Assembly (NCBI GenBank): GCA_934045075.1
Contig: OW203747.1
Coordinates: forward strand, 5,538,357-5,602,356
Reading direction: 5' to 3'
From: Yponomeuta sedellus
Taxonomy: Eukaryota; Arthropoda; Insecta; Lepidoptera; Yponomeutidae
DNA: 64,000 nt
How positions within the stretch are numbered: position 1 is the stretch's first letter; each line of letters opens with the position of its first letter. Positions 41,300 to 51,106 of this stretch are shown in pieces. Below the pieces are notes generated by a model that was not told the origin of the DNA, ran no database searches, and saw only the letters and a program-made list of their open reading frames with translations. The position numbers and the translations under genes are program-made.

Positions 41300-41815
41300 T
41301 CCTCATCGCTCTTCTTAATCTTAAAAGAATACGGAGTAAATGGGAAATCTTAAAACGAATGAGATCATGTTTAGAGTCGAGGATGCAAAACGATGACATA
41401 ATAAATAGAAGTAAATTGTCAGGGTCAGAAGTTAAAATAGGAGTACCACAGAGATCTATTTTGGGGCCGTTCCTTTTATTCGTATATGTCACAGAACATA
41501 ATGTTCCGTGGTATATGTACTGATTGGCTGTTCATGTTTCCAATGAGAGACGATATGTCACTTATTTTTAAAATAAAGCGATGAGGAAATGACCACAACG
41601 ATAAAAATAATGCTGGATCGCTGATTAATCACCTCTAATACATTTATCAAAAACAAAATGTATAAAGATCACTCTACCAAATATCAAAATGCTTAGTTCA
41701 CAGCAACGTTTTATTGAGCATTGACAGTCCTTGAAGAAGAAACTGTATTTCTCGGTACCACAATTGATGCAAAGCTGCTATGGGATCCGCATGTACATGA
41801 GGACCCTATTGCAGC
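41300..41815 (+). pseudogene. Degraded LINE reverse transcriptase fragment
   Basis: Scattered motifs on the plus strand: KIGVPQRSILGPFLLFVYV near 41430-41490 (RT block 4; usual GVPQGSILGP) and ETVFLGTTIDAKLLWDPHV near 41735-41795 (the conserved LGITID-type block downstream of the catalytic site). Stops and frame changes lie between, and the YxDD motif is lost. A separate (TAAA)n tail with AATCTTTATTC lies at 41200-41225. Confidence 0.65.
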
Positions 41816-41991
41816 CTCAACTAACTGACCCCCAACTAATTGACGTCGCAACTACTAGAATAGCCAGCCAGAGCGGTGCATGCGCGCCGTCAGGTTGATC
41901 TTTCTTCAGCTCTCTTATTACGCGCACTAAATCCTGAGCGATTGCCATCGTCTATCTGCCAAAATTGTACGGAATTTGACAGAGGATTGGA

Positions 41992-42320
41992 ATCGCTCGT
42001 AGCCACGGCTGCCTGAGTGATCTTAGACGATCACGAGGGTTAAGTCAGAGGGCGCATTCAGTGCATGGATGACTAACGCTGGTGGCAGTTTTTCGAGCGG
42101 TTCCTTACTTCGCAAGGCACGTTAAGCAGTTGGTGCCTGCTGCTGTCAATAGATGGTAGTCGTTAAGCCAAGTCAAAGGCCTTAGGGCGGCTTCAAAACT
42201 TCTGACAGTAAGACCAGCCACTAGTCTTGCAAGCCTCTACCAATCGGGACTTGACCCCCGTAATGGAGTATGGCCTATACCTTCCTCAGGGAAGAGACCC
42301 GTGCCTCTCGGTGGGGAAAT
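41992..42320 (+). repeat. 5S-derived SINE, diverged
   Basis: GGTTAAGTCAGAGGGCGC, CTTACTTCGCAAGGCACGTT, TTCTGACAGTAAGACCAGCC, ATGGAGTATGGCCTATACCT. Strongly diverged from the consensus and therefore older. Confidence 0.7.
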
Positions 42321-42471
42321 TAATGGATTGATGATGAGAATCGATCAGGATTTGGTGCACATAATTAAACCGTTAGTAGATGAAGCGGCGGTAGATTATA
42401 TTGTTCGCGAATTATTCCAATCAAGTTTTCTCAACTCTATTTGTTTTATTTTATGTCTATACTTAAAAGGA

Positions 42472-42716
42472 AACGCTCGTGGCCTAGTGGACCTGAGTGA
42501 TTGGAATCAATCACTCAGGTTAAGCAACGACAGGCGCGGTCAGGTGCAGGATGAGTGATGATCCCGTAACTACCGCTAGTGGTATTTTATCTAATCGCTT
42601 CCGTGCTTCGCAAGACACGTTAGCCGTCGGTGCCGGCTGTCATTTATTGGCTGTCGTTAAGCCTTGAAAGGCCTTACGGGCGGCTTGATAACTTCTGATA
42701 GTAAGGCCGGCCACTG
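42472..42716 (+). repeat. 5S-derived SINE split by the LTR retrotransposon (left part)
   Basis: CGCTCGTGGCCTAGTGGACC, GGTTAAGCAACGACAGGCGC, GGTCAGGTGCAGGATGAGTG. It resembles 5S rRNA at the A-box and C-box region. It stops at GGCCACTG and resumes at 48817. Confidence 0.85.
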
Positions 42717-43011
42717 TGTGGCAACATTGTAATTATCGTTCACTCACGGGCACGATGGATTTCCATCGATTGACCGCTCACTCATTCAATTCAATCATTC
42801 ACTCGGTAACTCGGTCAATCGTTCTTCTCTCCGCTACGTCTGTGACAGCAGGACGTGCTCGTGGGATTTTTGGTTATAAAGAGACGCTATAACCTCAGGT
42901 GAATAGGAAACTGTTTCTGATTGTCATTGTATTTGCTGTTGTGTGCTGGTGTGAAATAAAAGCCTTAATTTTGTAAAGAGACTGACGTTATTGACGCCGC
43001 CATCCTCCAAA
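42717..43011 (+). repeat. 5' LTR, 295 bp
   Basis: Starts TGTGGCAACATTG and ends CATCCTCCAAA. Contains GGTTATAAAGAGACGC (a possible TATA region) and GTGTGAAATAAAAGCC (AATAAA). The exact 3' base is ambiguous by 1-2 nt; ending at AAA gives matching 5-bp duplications. Confidence 0.93.
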
Positions 43012-43012
43012 G

Positions 43013-43022
43013 TGGTGACCCC
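43013..43022 (+). promoter_or_regulatory. Primer-binding site, tRNA-Trp type
   Basis: TGGTGACCCC, one base after the LTR, is complementary to the 3' end of insect tRNA-Trp as I know it. The match stops after about 10 nt. Confidence 0.75.
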
Positions 43023-43039
43023 TGACAGAACACTGTCAC

Positions 43040-43935
43040 GCGAGGTTTTTGTCACACCGCCGCTCCGTCGCACCGCGTTCATACGATGACGCTCATCAGA
43101 AAATGGGGCTAAACGGCCCTGCCCCGCTGCTGCTCCGCTGCCACGCCGCGCCGCCCTGCGCCGCTAGGCGCTTACTTCAGCGCGCCGCCACGCGGCCGCC
43201 GCACTGCGCCGCCACGCGGGCGCCGCCCTGCGCCGCCAAGCGTTCGCTCCATCGCGCCGCCACGCGGCCGCCGCACCGCGCCGCCCATCGCGCCGCCGCC
43301 ACGCGCCCGCCGCTCGGCGCCCGCTCCACCGCGCTGCCACGCAGCCGCCGCCACGCGCCACCGCGCTGCCACACGGCGCCCGCTCCGCCGCGCTGCCACG
43401 CGGCACCCGCGCTGCCACGCGGCGCCCGCTCCACCGCGCTGCCACGCGGCCGCCGCCTCGCGCCACCGCGCTGCCACGCGCCTGCCGCGCCCGACCTTTC
43501 GTGCTGCCCGCCCTGCTAAGCCCACGCTGAGTGCCTGCCGCGCCGACGCGGCGCGCGCCCTCTGAGCCACGCCGCTTGTGCCCGCCGCGCCCGCCGCATC
43601 GGCGACGCTCGCACCGCTTGCGCTGCTCGTGCCTGCGCCGACGTTGCGCGCGCCCTTGTGCCACGCTGCTTAAGACCGCGTCCGCCGCACCGGCGCCGCC
43701 GCACGTGCCGCTCGTGCCAGCACTTGCCGCGCCGGCGCCGTTTGTGCCGCGCCGGCAGCACTGGCATCACCTGCACCTACACCTCACGCCGCGCCGCGCT
43801 GAGTGGCGCCGTCGACGACTGATCCTCCGCCTACGCGCACCCGGCACCCGTTGCTGCGACGTGCGACGCGTCCTGCCTGCCATCCGGCCACGCGCGCCCG
43901 GATCGATGGCCGGCTGCCACGGGACATCGTGAACC
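43040..43935 (+). repeat. GC-rich low-complexity leader between PBS and gag
   Basis: About 900 bp of extreme GC content made of variants of GCCGCGCTGCCACGCGGC. Five or more overlapping frames stay open on both strands (156, 133, 166, 132, 86 codons), all Ala/Arg/Pro/Gly-rich, simply because stop codons need A/T. No protein domain is visible. It contrasts sharply with the AT-rich host and the balanced pol genes. Confidence 0.85.
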
Positions 43936-44037
43936 TCGTTTACAACGGACGCGGGGTAACCCTCACTGTATTTCGCTAACTTTATACTTAGATTATCCTA
44001 TTTTTAGGTTATTTAGTTAGTGTATTTACCAATCAAA

Positions 44038-44847
44038 ATGTTGCCAGTAACGAAATCACTTGACAGTAGTGTGCAGGACGGTCGGGATAGGTATGAGGGA
44101 CCGCAGGTTGCCAAGGTGGCATGTAAGCTACCACCATTTTGGTCAGGAAAGCCAACCTCGTGGTTTAGTCAGGCAGAGGCATGTTTCGCCTTAGCTGGTA
44201 TCACAGCGGAGGACACTAAATATAACCACATTGTGGCCAGCCTCACCGAGTCCGTGATAGACGTGGTAGAAGAGGTAGTGAACAACCCACCGGCCGAGAA
44301 CAAGTACACTCATTTAAAGTCAGAGCTAATAAGTAGGCTCTCATTATCTAAGGAAAAAAGATTAGCACAATTGTTAGGGGATGAGGAATTGGGTGACCGG
44401 AGGCCTACCCAGTTTCTCAGACACCTTCGGACCTTGGCAGGGACTAGCATAGGGGACGACTCCATTGTACGCCAGCTGTGGCTCCGCCGCCTGCCGGAGC
44501 ATATCCAGGCCATACTGGCTGCTCAGGCAGACCTACCATTAGATAAGGCGGCCGAGCTTGCAGACCGAATCGCGGAGGTTTCGCCCTCTACCAGAGTCAT
44601 CTGCGCGACCACTGCTCCGGACCCTCTTCAGGACCTTGCCCGCCAGGTAAGTGAGCTGACTCGCCAGGTGGCAGCACTGCAGAGAAGCAGGTCGCGCAAC
44701 CGATCTCCATCAGCGACTCCAAACCGATCCAGAGGGGCTACACCAACGCGAAATGGATGGTGTTGGTACCACAAACGTTTTAGAACAAAGGCCACAAAGT
44801 GCACTGGTAATTGCAGTTTCACGGAAAACACCCGGAGCAGTCAGTAG
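44038..44847 (+). CDS. gag: Gag of CsRn1-like retrotransposon
   Basis: Structural protein of the retrotransposon particle, 269 residues from the ATG at 44038 (context AATCAAAATG). The frame opens slightly earlier at a GTG, which is unlikely to be used. The N-terminal two-thirds contain the gag matrix/capsid pattern of this group: [20 protein letters not shown] and [20 protein letters not shown]. An Arg/Ser-rich linker ([19 protein letters not shown]) follows. The C-terminus has the C-x2-H-x9-C-x3-C finger [18 protein letters not shown] (about residues 242-259) instead of the usual CCHC knuckle; it should bind the RNA genome. The end overlaps the pol frame by 64 nt in the -1 frame, so pol is probably made by -1 frameshifting. 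Confidence 0.88.
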   Translation: MLPVTKSLDSSVQDGRDRYEGPQVAKVACKLPPFWSGKPTSWFSQAEACFALAGITAEDTKYNHIVASLTESVIDVVEEVVNNPPAENKYTHLKSELISRLSLSKEKRLAQLLGDEELGDRRPTQFLRHLRTLAGTSIGDDSIVRQLWLRRLPEHIQAILAAQADLPLDKAAELADRIAEVSPSTRVICATTAPDPLQDLARQVSELTRQVAALQRSRSRNRSPSATPNRSRGATPTRNGWCWYHKRFRTKATKCTGNCSFTENTRSSQ

Positions 44848-46739
44848 TGGCGGCTACTGACTGTCTTCCTGCTGGCCGCCGCATCTTCGTTACCGAACAA
44901 CGCACTAAACGTCGGTACCTCATTGATACTGGATCGGACCTCTGCTGCGCACCTCGCAGCTGGTTCCCAGGTCGCAAGCAGTCGCAGGACTATGGCCTAA
45001 CAGCTGCGAATGGCAGCAGCATTAGAACATATGGTTTGGTTTCCCTACATCTCAATTTAGGTCTTCGACGCGAGTTTATGTGGCAGTTTGTCATAGCGGA
45101 TGTTGACATTGCTATAATTGGCTCAGATTTCTTGGCTCATTACCATCTTCTGCCGGACTGCCGTACCAAGAGGTTAGTGGACGCTTCTACTGGACTCTCC
45201 TCGCCTGCTACCAGCGCTACAACTGACCAGGCCAGTATTAAGTCCATAATCTCCGGAAACTCGAGTTTCACACAATTGCTAGCCGAGTTCCCCGATATAA
45301 CTCGCCCGCACGGCCTCCCAAGAGTGATCAAACATGAGACTGTACACCACATTAATACTACTAGCGGCCCACCCGTCTCCTGCCGTCCCCGCCGCCTGGC
45401 TCCTCAGAAACTTACTGAGGCCAAGAAGGAGTTCGAGGACATGGTGAGTTCCGGGACAGCGAGGCTCTCCAAGAGTTCATGGTCCTCTCCATTGCATATG
45501 GCCCCTAAGAAGGAAGACGCCTGGCGTCCATGCGGCGATTACCGCGCCCTGAATGCCAGGACCATCCCTGACTGCTATCCGGTACGGCACATTAATGATT
45601 TTTCTCACAATTTAGCCGGAGCCACGATATTCAGCACGATAGATTTAGTTAAAGCCTATCATCAAATCCCTGTGAGCGACCCTGATATTCCCAAAACAGC
45701 TATCACAACCCCCTTTGGGCTGTTTGAATTTCCTTTTATGACATTTGGTCTGCGCAATGCCGGCCAGACGTTCCAGAGATTTATTGATGAGGTTACTCGG
45801 GGACTGCAATTCTGTTTTCCTTATGTCGATGACATTTTAGTCTATTCAAAGGACAAAAGTCAGCACATAGAGCATCTCCGAATTCTTTTTCAACGTTTGC
45901 AGGATTATGGGGTCGTAGTAAATCCAGCTAAGTGCATCTTAGGAGCTAGTGAGGTATTATTCTTAGGTTTTCATATCACCGCAGAAGGTACTCGTCCTCC
46001 CCCAGACCGCATTAAAGCCCTTGTAGATTATGCCCCTCCCAAAACTGTTCAAGGCATGCGTCGATTTCTGGGAATGATGAACTTTTACCGTCGTTTTATC
46101 CCTCACGCTGCTAAGAATCAAGCACCATTGATTAACGCACTCACGGAGCTCCAAGGGAAAGGCGCGAAGCCATTCATATGGACACCTGACCTCCTTCAGA
46201 GTTTTGCGGCCTGCAAGGAGAGCCTAGCTCAAGCTACCTTGCTGCAGCACCCCGTGCTTGACGCTCCGCTCGGTCTTTTCACTGACGCGTCGAGCATCCA
46301 CATTGGTGCTTGCCTACAACAGTTGGTTAACGGTCAGTACGTCCCTCTAGCTTTCTTCAGCAAGAAGCTTACACCGAAGCAAATTGAGTGGCCGGCCTAC
46401 TACCGGGAGCTGCTCGCCGCTTACGAGAGCGTGCAACATTTCCGGCATATACTGCAGGTCCAGCATGCCACGATTTTCACTGACCACAAACCGCTGCTGT
46501 ACGCTTTCGTCCAGCGGCGAGAAAAGCTACCCCCTCCACAGCTTAACCAGCTATCCTTTATCAGCCAATTTACCACTGACATCAAGTATATAAAAGGTGA
46601 GGACAATGTGGTAGCTGATACGATGTCACGTATAGAAGCCATCGCGCTCGAGCAGGACTACGAAGCCCTAGCGAAATCACAGGAGACTGACACCGAGCTC
46701 GCAACACTGACTGGTTCCTCTGGCAATGAGCCTGACTAA
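44784..46739 (+). CDS. pol: Pol: protease, reverse transcriptase, RNase H
   Basis: Open frame (from 44784, no ATG needed if reached by -1 frameshift from gag). Residues counted from 44811: protease active site LIDTGSDLC at 37-45; RT with [10 protein letters not shown] (241-250), [27 protein letters not shown] (311-324) and the catalytic YVDD (338-341); connection [17 protein letters not shown]; RNase H with FTDASS (490-495), the Glu of [17 protein letters not shown] and ADTMSR (602-607). All catalytic acids I can check are present. The frame stops at 46739, 14 nt past the start of the integrase frame. This looks intact and recently active up to that point. Base use is more GC-balanced than the host flanks. 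Confidence 0.9.
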
Positions 46740-48051
46740 GGTAAATATTCCAGGAACCAATGTCTATGTCACTTGCGACGTATCCTCGGGAAAAGCTCGC
46801 CCGTACCTAACTCCCCGGTTTCGCCGTGCGGTGTTCGACAAGTTGCACAACCTGAGTCACCCCGGCGCAAGGGCAACAACCAAGCTGGTTACCGAGCGGT
46901 ACGTATGGCCATCAGTTAGGAAGGACTGTAGAGAATGGGCCCGGTCTTGCCTAGCATGTCAACGCAGCAAAGTGTCGAGACATATCTCAACGCCGATGGG
47001 CAGCTTTAACCAACCATCTGGGCGTTTCATGCAGGTTCATATAGACATTGTAGGTCCCCTACCAGTTAGCAACGAGTTCCGCTACCTCCTCACTGCCATA
47101 GACAGAGCGTCCAGATGGCCGGAAGCATGGCCCATGCGCTCCATCACAGCAGAGGAGGTTGCTGAAACATTCACCCGGGAATGGGTCTCTCGGTTCGGCG
47201 TCCCCGTGACACTAACTACAGACCAAGGTACGCAGTTTGAGTCGGACCTATTCCGCCGCCTCATGGTCCAGTTTGACACCAAACGGGTAAGAACCACTTC
47301 ATATCATCCTTGTGCCAATGGCATGATAGAGCGCGTGCACCGGCAACTTAAAGCGTCCCTTATGTGCCACGAAGGCGCATGGACCAAGGCCCTACCTTTG
47401 GTACTGCTGGGTATGCGTGCAGCCGTCAAGGAAGACCTGAAGGCCACTGCAGCTGAGATGCTGTATGGCGAACCCATCCGCCTCCCTGGTGAGCTACTAG
47501 TTCAACAAACTAACCCAACCTCCGTCGACAACCCAGCTGATTTCGTCGTACAGCTACGGCGGAAAATGGCTGACATTTGTCCGGTACCTGCTGTACATCA
47601 TACCACAAAAACGCCATTCGTTTTTAAGGAACTGGCCACGGCGACACACATCTTTTTACGCGATGACACCATCCGCCGGTCCCTGCAACCTCCATACACA
47701 GGGCCCTACTCGGTTATAGGGCGTTCCAGAGATGGTAAAACCATTACTATCAGTCTAAAAGGTAAAACAACAGTAGTTAGCGCAGACCGTGTTAAGCCAG
47801 CGTTCCTGGAACGGACCCCGCAGTCAGGTCATGGGGACCAGCCTCCCCCGCAGCCGGTTTCTGCCAAGCAGTCACTCGTGCCACCAACCCAGGTGGGCTC
47901 GCCTTTCTTGCAGCCTACCATGGACCCATCCCCGGTCCAGGTAGCGCCGCCTCTACCTGTGGTCCATTCGCCTGTACCGACCCTACCTGCATTCATTAAA
48001 CGCACCCGTTCAAGGAGACAGGTTAGGTTTAAAAACATAAAAGATTGGTAA
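46726..48051 (+). CDS. Integrase of the retrotransposon
   Basis: 441-codon frame; residue numbers from 46726. The zinc-binding HHCC domain has H41, H45, C75, C78 (HNLSHPG...[12 protein letters not shown]). The catalytic core carries D107 (VHIDIVG), D166 ([10 protein letters not shown]) and E202 ([12 protein letters not shown]), with 35 residues between the last two, the classic DD35E. The C-terminal tail is Pro-rich and ends with basic [11 protein letters not shown]. In relatives integrase is part of one pol ORF; here it lies in another frame (+1 relative to RNase H), overlapping by 14 nt. Either a single indel or second recoding explains this. Confidence 0.9.
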   Translation: MSLTKVNIPGTNVYVTCDVSSGKARPYLTPRFRRAVFDKLHNLSHPGARATTKLVTERYVWPSVRKDCREWARSCLACQRSKVSRHISTPMGSFNQPSGRFMQVHIDIVGPLPVSNEFRYLLTAIDRASRWPEAWPMRSITAEEVAETFTREWVSRFGVPVTLTTDQGTQFESDLFRRLMVQFDTKRVRTTSYHPCANGMIERVHRQLKASLMCHEGAWTKALPLVLLGMRAAVKEDLKATAAEMLYGEPIRLPGELLVQQTNPTSVDNPADFVVQLRRKMADICPVPAVHHTTKTPFVFKELATATHIFLRDDTIRRSLQPPYTGPYSVIGRSRDGKTITISLKGKTTVVSADRVKPAFLERTPQSGHGDQPPPQPVSAKQSLVPPTQVGSPFLQPTMDPSPVQVAPPLPVVHSPVPTLPAFIKRTRSRRQVRFKNIKDW

Positions 48052-48508
48052 ATACAGTAATTAGGCATCTTGTATTCTTTTCATTTCACAAAGGTGTAAC
48101 ACATGTTGTGCAGGAGTATAGTTATGTAAATACTCAAAGGTAAATAAAACAAAGTTTGTATAATTTTGGAACAATATTTAATAATTTTGTTTTTGTATCC
48201 ACAAGAGGTCTTTAATAATAGGCTTGCATATATTAAGTTAGGATATGTTATAGTAAGTTAAGCATGTCATGTTGTTTAACTCCCTACTGTGTCTAAGCAA
48301 GGCTGTATGCCTGATTTTGCTGTGTTTAAGGTAACATTAAGCTCGCTACATTATAGTTATACATACCTTTTATGCCATTCTAAATAATATGTATTGCTAT
48401 GTTTTCTGTAATATTAAGTTGGCCATATACAGCCAGTATACTTACCACATAAGTCTAGGTAAACATTTGCAATGTAACCTTTATAGTATATCCCACTTAC
48501 CATTCTCC

Positions 48509-48521
48509 GTAGGGGGGTGGT
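48509..48521 (+). promoter_or_regulatory. Polypurine tract
   Basis: GTAGGGGGGTGGT lies directly before the 3' LTR, the expected place for the plus-strand primer. Confidence 0.7.
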
Positions 48522-48816
48522 TGTGGCAACATTGTAATTATCGTTCACTCACGGGCACGATGGATTTCCATCGATTGACCGCTCACTCATTCAATTCAAT
48601 CATTCACTCGGTAACTCGGTCAATCGTTCTTCTCTCCGCTACGTCTGTGACAGCAGGACGTGCTCGTGGGATTTTTGGTTATAAAGAGACGCTATAACCT
48701 CAGGTGAATAGGAAACTGTTTCTGATTGTCATTGTATTTGCTGTTGTGTGCTGGTGTGAAATAAAAGCCTTAATTTTGTAAAGAGACTGACGTTATTGAC
48801 GCCGCCATCCTCCAAA
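48522..48816 (+). repeat. 3' LTR, 295 bp
   Basis: Base-by-base reading against 42717-43011 shows no difference. Confidence 0.93.
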
Positions 48817-48915
48817 CACTGTCTTACAATCCTACACCAGGAGGAGAATGGCCTAACTTTCCTGCGATGCAGCAAGAGACCCATGCCCCAGCAGTGAGGA
48901 CATAACAAGGATTGA
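48817..48915 (+). repeat. 5S-derived SINE, right part after the LTR element
   Basis: CACTGTCTTACAATCCTACA continues the SINE interrupted at 42716. It ends GCCCCAGCAGTGAGGACATA, ACAAGGATTGATATC. Confidence 0.85.
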
Positions 48916-48927
48916 TATCACAGACAA

Positions 48928-49090
48928 GGGTAGTGTAGGGCGCCCTCCGGCCAGATGGACAGACGACCTGAAAAAGGTGGTTGGCGGTGACTGGATGGCG
49001 AAAATGGAGCTCGGGTATTGTGGCGCACCCTGGGGGAGGCTTATGTCCAGCAGTGGACTGCAATAGGCTGGAATAATTATGATGATGATA
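48928..49090 (+). mobile_element. LINE ORF2 3' end with (ATG)n tail
   Basis: GTGTAGGGCGCCCTCCGGCC, AGATGGACAGACGACCTG, GTCCAGCAGTGGACTGCAAT, ATTATGATGATGAT. It encodes the GRPPARWTDDL-type end seen at 30868 and 16465. Confidence 0.75.
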
Positions 49091-49444
49091 TCAGAGACGC
49101 CTAAAAGGAATGGTCTAAATATAAGGCATTTTTAATTCATAAACATAACAGCGGATCTCAATCTCCAACTCGGGTTTCAGCGTTTATAATAAATTTTATC
49201 GCCAAATATCATGGAATGGCTGAATGCTCGATCGTTCTCAAAGCCTCTCTCAAGAGCCTACTTATGTTAAACTTACTCCACGACCTTTCACAAACAAATC
49301 TTCGTAGAAATTCAATTTAAAGGTTGGTCGTCTCTTATTCCACGTCTACACTCTCCATAGCAAATCTCGTTCACAAATCAGTTACGTTCAGAACGTCTTC
49401 TTACAACTAAAATTTAAACGTATTTGTTTTAAATTCTAGTAAGA
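49091..49444. other. No recognised feature
   Basis: Non-coding spacer. Confidence 0.45.
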
Positions 49445-49545
49445 ATCATCATCAACCCTTTTACGTCCCCACCGAGGGGCACGGGTGTCTTCCCTGAGGA
49501 AGGTATAGGCCATACTCCGGACCGGATTGGTGGAGAATACATAAC
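49445..49545 (-). repeat. 5S-SINE 3' fragment
   Basis: ATCATCAACCCTTTTACGTC, GGCACGGGTGTCTTCCCTGA, GGCCATACTCCGGACCGGAT, in reverse. Confidence 0.6.
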
Positions 49546-49925
49546 AGTTATTACAAGGTTTATACGTAGAAAAATTAGGACACACTAAGTCACTTAAAAG
49601 TCTTTATAATTCCATGTGAATTAGACAGAACACAGACAGTTCACAGGTGATTATTTAGATTAAAACAATTTTTTTATTGAATTTAGAGTTATTTCCGTAT
49701 TAATTGTTTAGACTCAGTAACTCGTAGCCAAATTACTTTTTTTATTATAATGGCGATGATAGGACTGAGACTTCACCTCGCCTTAAACAGACCATCAAGT
49801 ATTCGCCATTTCTGTTTCGGCCGAACCAAGCCAATAAAGCCGAGCAAAGAATAATTTCACGAAACTTCTAAAGAATGCTCTAGTAAATGCTCGTCATACT
49901 CATAATGTACTAATGTGTACTCATG
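49546..49925. other. No recognised feature
   Basis: AT-rich spacer, nothing gene-like. Confidence 0.45.
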
Positions 49926-50168
49926 AAACGCTAGTGGTCTAGTGGAACCAAGTGATTGGAATCAATCACTTGGGCCAAGCAACAACAGGTGTGGTCAGGT
50001 GCTGGATGGGTGACCATCCACCAGTGACTACCGCTAGTGGCATTTTTTCCGAGCGCTTCCGTGCTTCGCAAAGCACGCTAAGCTGCTACTGCCAGCTGTC
50101 GTGTAAAGGCATCTGTAAGCCATGTCGGAGGCTTTATAAACGAGTGGCTTGATAATTTCTGACATATA
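49926..50168 (+). mobile_element. 5S-derived SINE, best promoter copy
   Basis: The 5' part, CAATCACTTGGGCCAAGCAA then GGTCAGGTGCTGGATGGGTG plus ACC, closely resembles the internal promoter of insect 5S rRNA (GTTAAGCAAC...GGTCAGTACTTGGATGGGTGACC, known sequence). Body: GACTACCGCTAGTGGCATTT, CGTGCTTCGCAAAGCACG, GGCTTGATAATTTCTGACAT. Its 3' third is missing. Confidence 0.8.
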
Positions 50169-50195
50169 ACGCGTAGTCAAGCCCAACGTGTGCCC

Positions 50196-50262
50196 AGCCA
50201 GCCAAAGCCATGCCAGCCAAAGCCATGCCAGCCAAAGCCATGCCAGCCAAAGCCATGCCCGC
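50196..50262. repeat. 15-bp minisatellite, 4 units
   Basis: Four near-identical copies of CATGCCAGCCAAAGC. Confidence 0.9.
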
Positions 50263-50277
50263 CTAGCCGTGACGTCA

Positions 50278-50368
50278 GCATTCGTCACCGCCGCGCCGGG
50301 ATTCGAACCCGAAAACTCTGGCTATCCGTGCCAGCGCTCTACCAATTGAGCCAATGGGCGACTCACGT
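50278..50368 (-). mobile_element. tRNA-like core of a SINE 1 relative
   Basis: On the minus strand: CGCCCATTGGCTCAATTGGT (A box), AGAGCGCTGGCACGGATAGC, TTCGGGTTCGAATCCCGGCG (B box). The 3' body differs (CGGCGGTGACGAATGCTGAC), so this may be a different subfamily. Confidence 0.65.
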
Positions 50369-50369
50369 T

Positions 50370-50907
50370 TATAGGCTGCATAAAAAACAAAACATGAATT
50401 TAGTCTTCTGTTTTCTTCAGACACATGATTCTGGTAGCTTTTCATAAGGCACGTAAGTAGGTAAATCATTATGAAACGTTTACGAACCAATCGAAAGAAC
50501 GTACCAATTGTAAATAACTTTTAATTGGTTCAAGAGAGAGTCTGTTTGAAGTCCTTTCAGACTTTCAGTACCTACGTAAGAAGTACTTTGTGTAAATGCT
50601 TTAGAAATGGTGGAAAACATTGAAGATATAAGGTCGGAATTTCTTATTGCGTTTTTCAAATTTAGGTAAATGTAGGTAATAGGTACTCTCAGCTGCAAAC
50701 TTTATTATTATTATGTAAGCTGGTACAAAAAATATTTTTCTTGCATATCTAAATAAGTACCTATGTAATTAGGTGATGTAGTAAGGTCACAGAACCTTGG
50801 TAAGGTATCTACGAAAATTCATAAGCAGGATTTTGTGGTCTTCCGAGAAAGGATAATGCAAGTGAAGGCCCAAAAAAATTAAGTTATTGTGCAAACATAA
50901 CACGTAC
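50370..50907. other. No confident feature
   Basis: A 72-codon minus frame (50480-50698) preceded by TTTGCAG-like sequence could be an exon (SSMFSTISKAFTQS, ESLKGLQTDSLLNQL), but there is no recognisable family. Confidence 0.3.
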
Positions 50908-50911
50908 CTAC

Positions 50912-51100
50912 ACCACTTTGTAGATCCTGTCATTACCATTCACTTTTATTGTGACGTCGGGAAATTTGGAGCCATGAAAAATTATATAGACCCAGGAACT
51001 TCTCAATTTGTAACATTGTTCTTTAATTAAAAGTATACCAAAATATTTTTCTATGCCGCCCCAAAACCAGCGCCAGCGACAACGCACCGAGAAACACGTT
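50912..51100 (-). CDS. Possible internal exon, BTB-like fragment
   Basis: The minus frame reads SSWVYIIFHGSKFPDVTIKV and NGNDRIYKV before GTGTAG. The block KFPDVTIKVNGNDRIYKV resembles the start of BTB/POZ domains (xDVxxxVxGxxxxxHK), and a GT follows where the frame ends. A 3' exon boundary near 50912 is possible. The 5' boundary is not defined. This could be chance: the evidence is one short motif. Confidence 0.25.
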
Positions 51101-51106
51101 TTCATT

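Larger units (their letters stand above)
42717..48816 (+). mobile_element. Complete Ty3/gypsy LTR retrotransposon, CsRn1/Kabuki type
   Basis: A 6.1-kb element with two 295-bp LTRs, a 5-bp target duplication CACTG (42712-42716; 48817-48821), a primer-binding site, gag, protease-RT-RNase H, integrase and a polypurine tract. No env-like frame follows integrase. The CHCC gag finger and the tRNA-Trp-type primer site are the two traits used to define the CsRn1 group, to which the silkworm Kabuki element belongs. The LTRs read as identical, so insertion was recent. Between RNase H and integrase the frame changes, which may prevent activity. Confidence 0.93.

Noticed and set aside
43049..43932. Several long Ala/Arg/Pro ORFs on both strands
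   Set aside because: The GC content is so high that stop codons are rare. There is no domain, and the frames overlap one another. Kept only as a low-complexity leader.
48052..48508. An env-like gene downstream of integrase
   Set aside because: The region is AT-rich with stops in all frames; no membrane-protein frame is present.
49970..50035. A 5S rRNA gene
   Set aside because: Only the internal promoter portion resembles 5S rRNA; the rest diverges and continues into a repeat body.
50190..50288. Pro/Lys and Trp/Leu repeat peptides
   Set aside because: They are produced by the 15-bp minisatellite CATGCCAGCCAAAGC.
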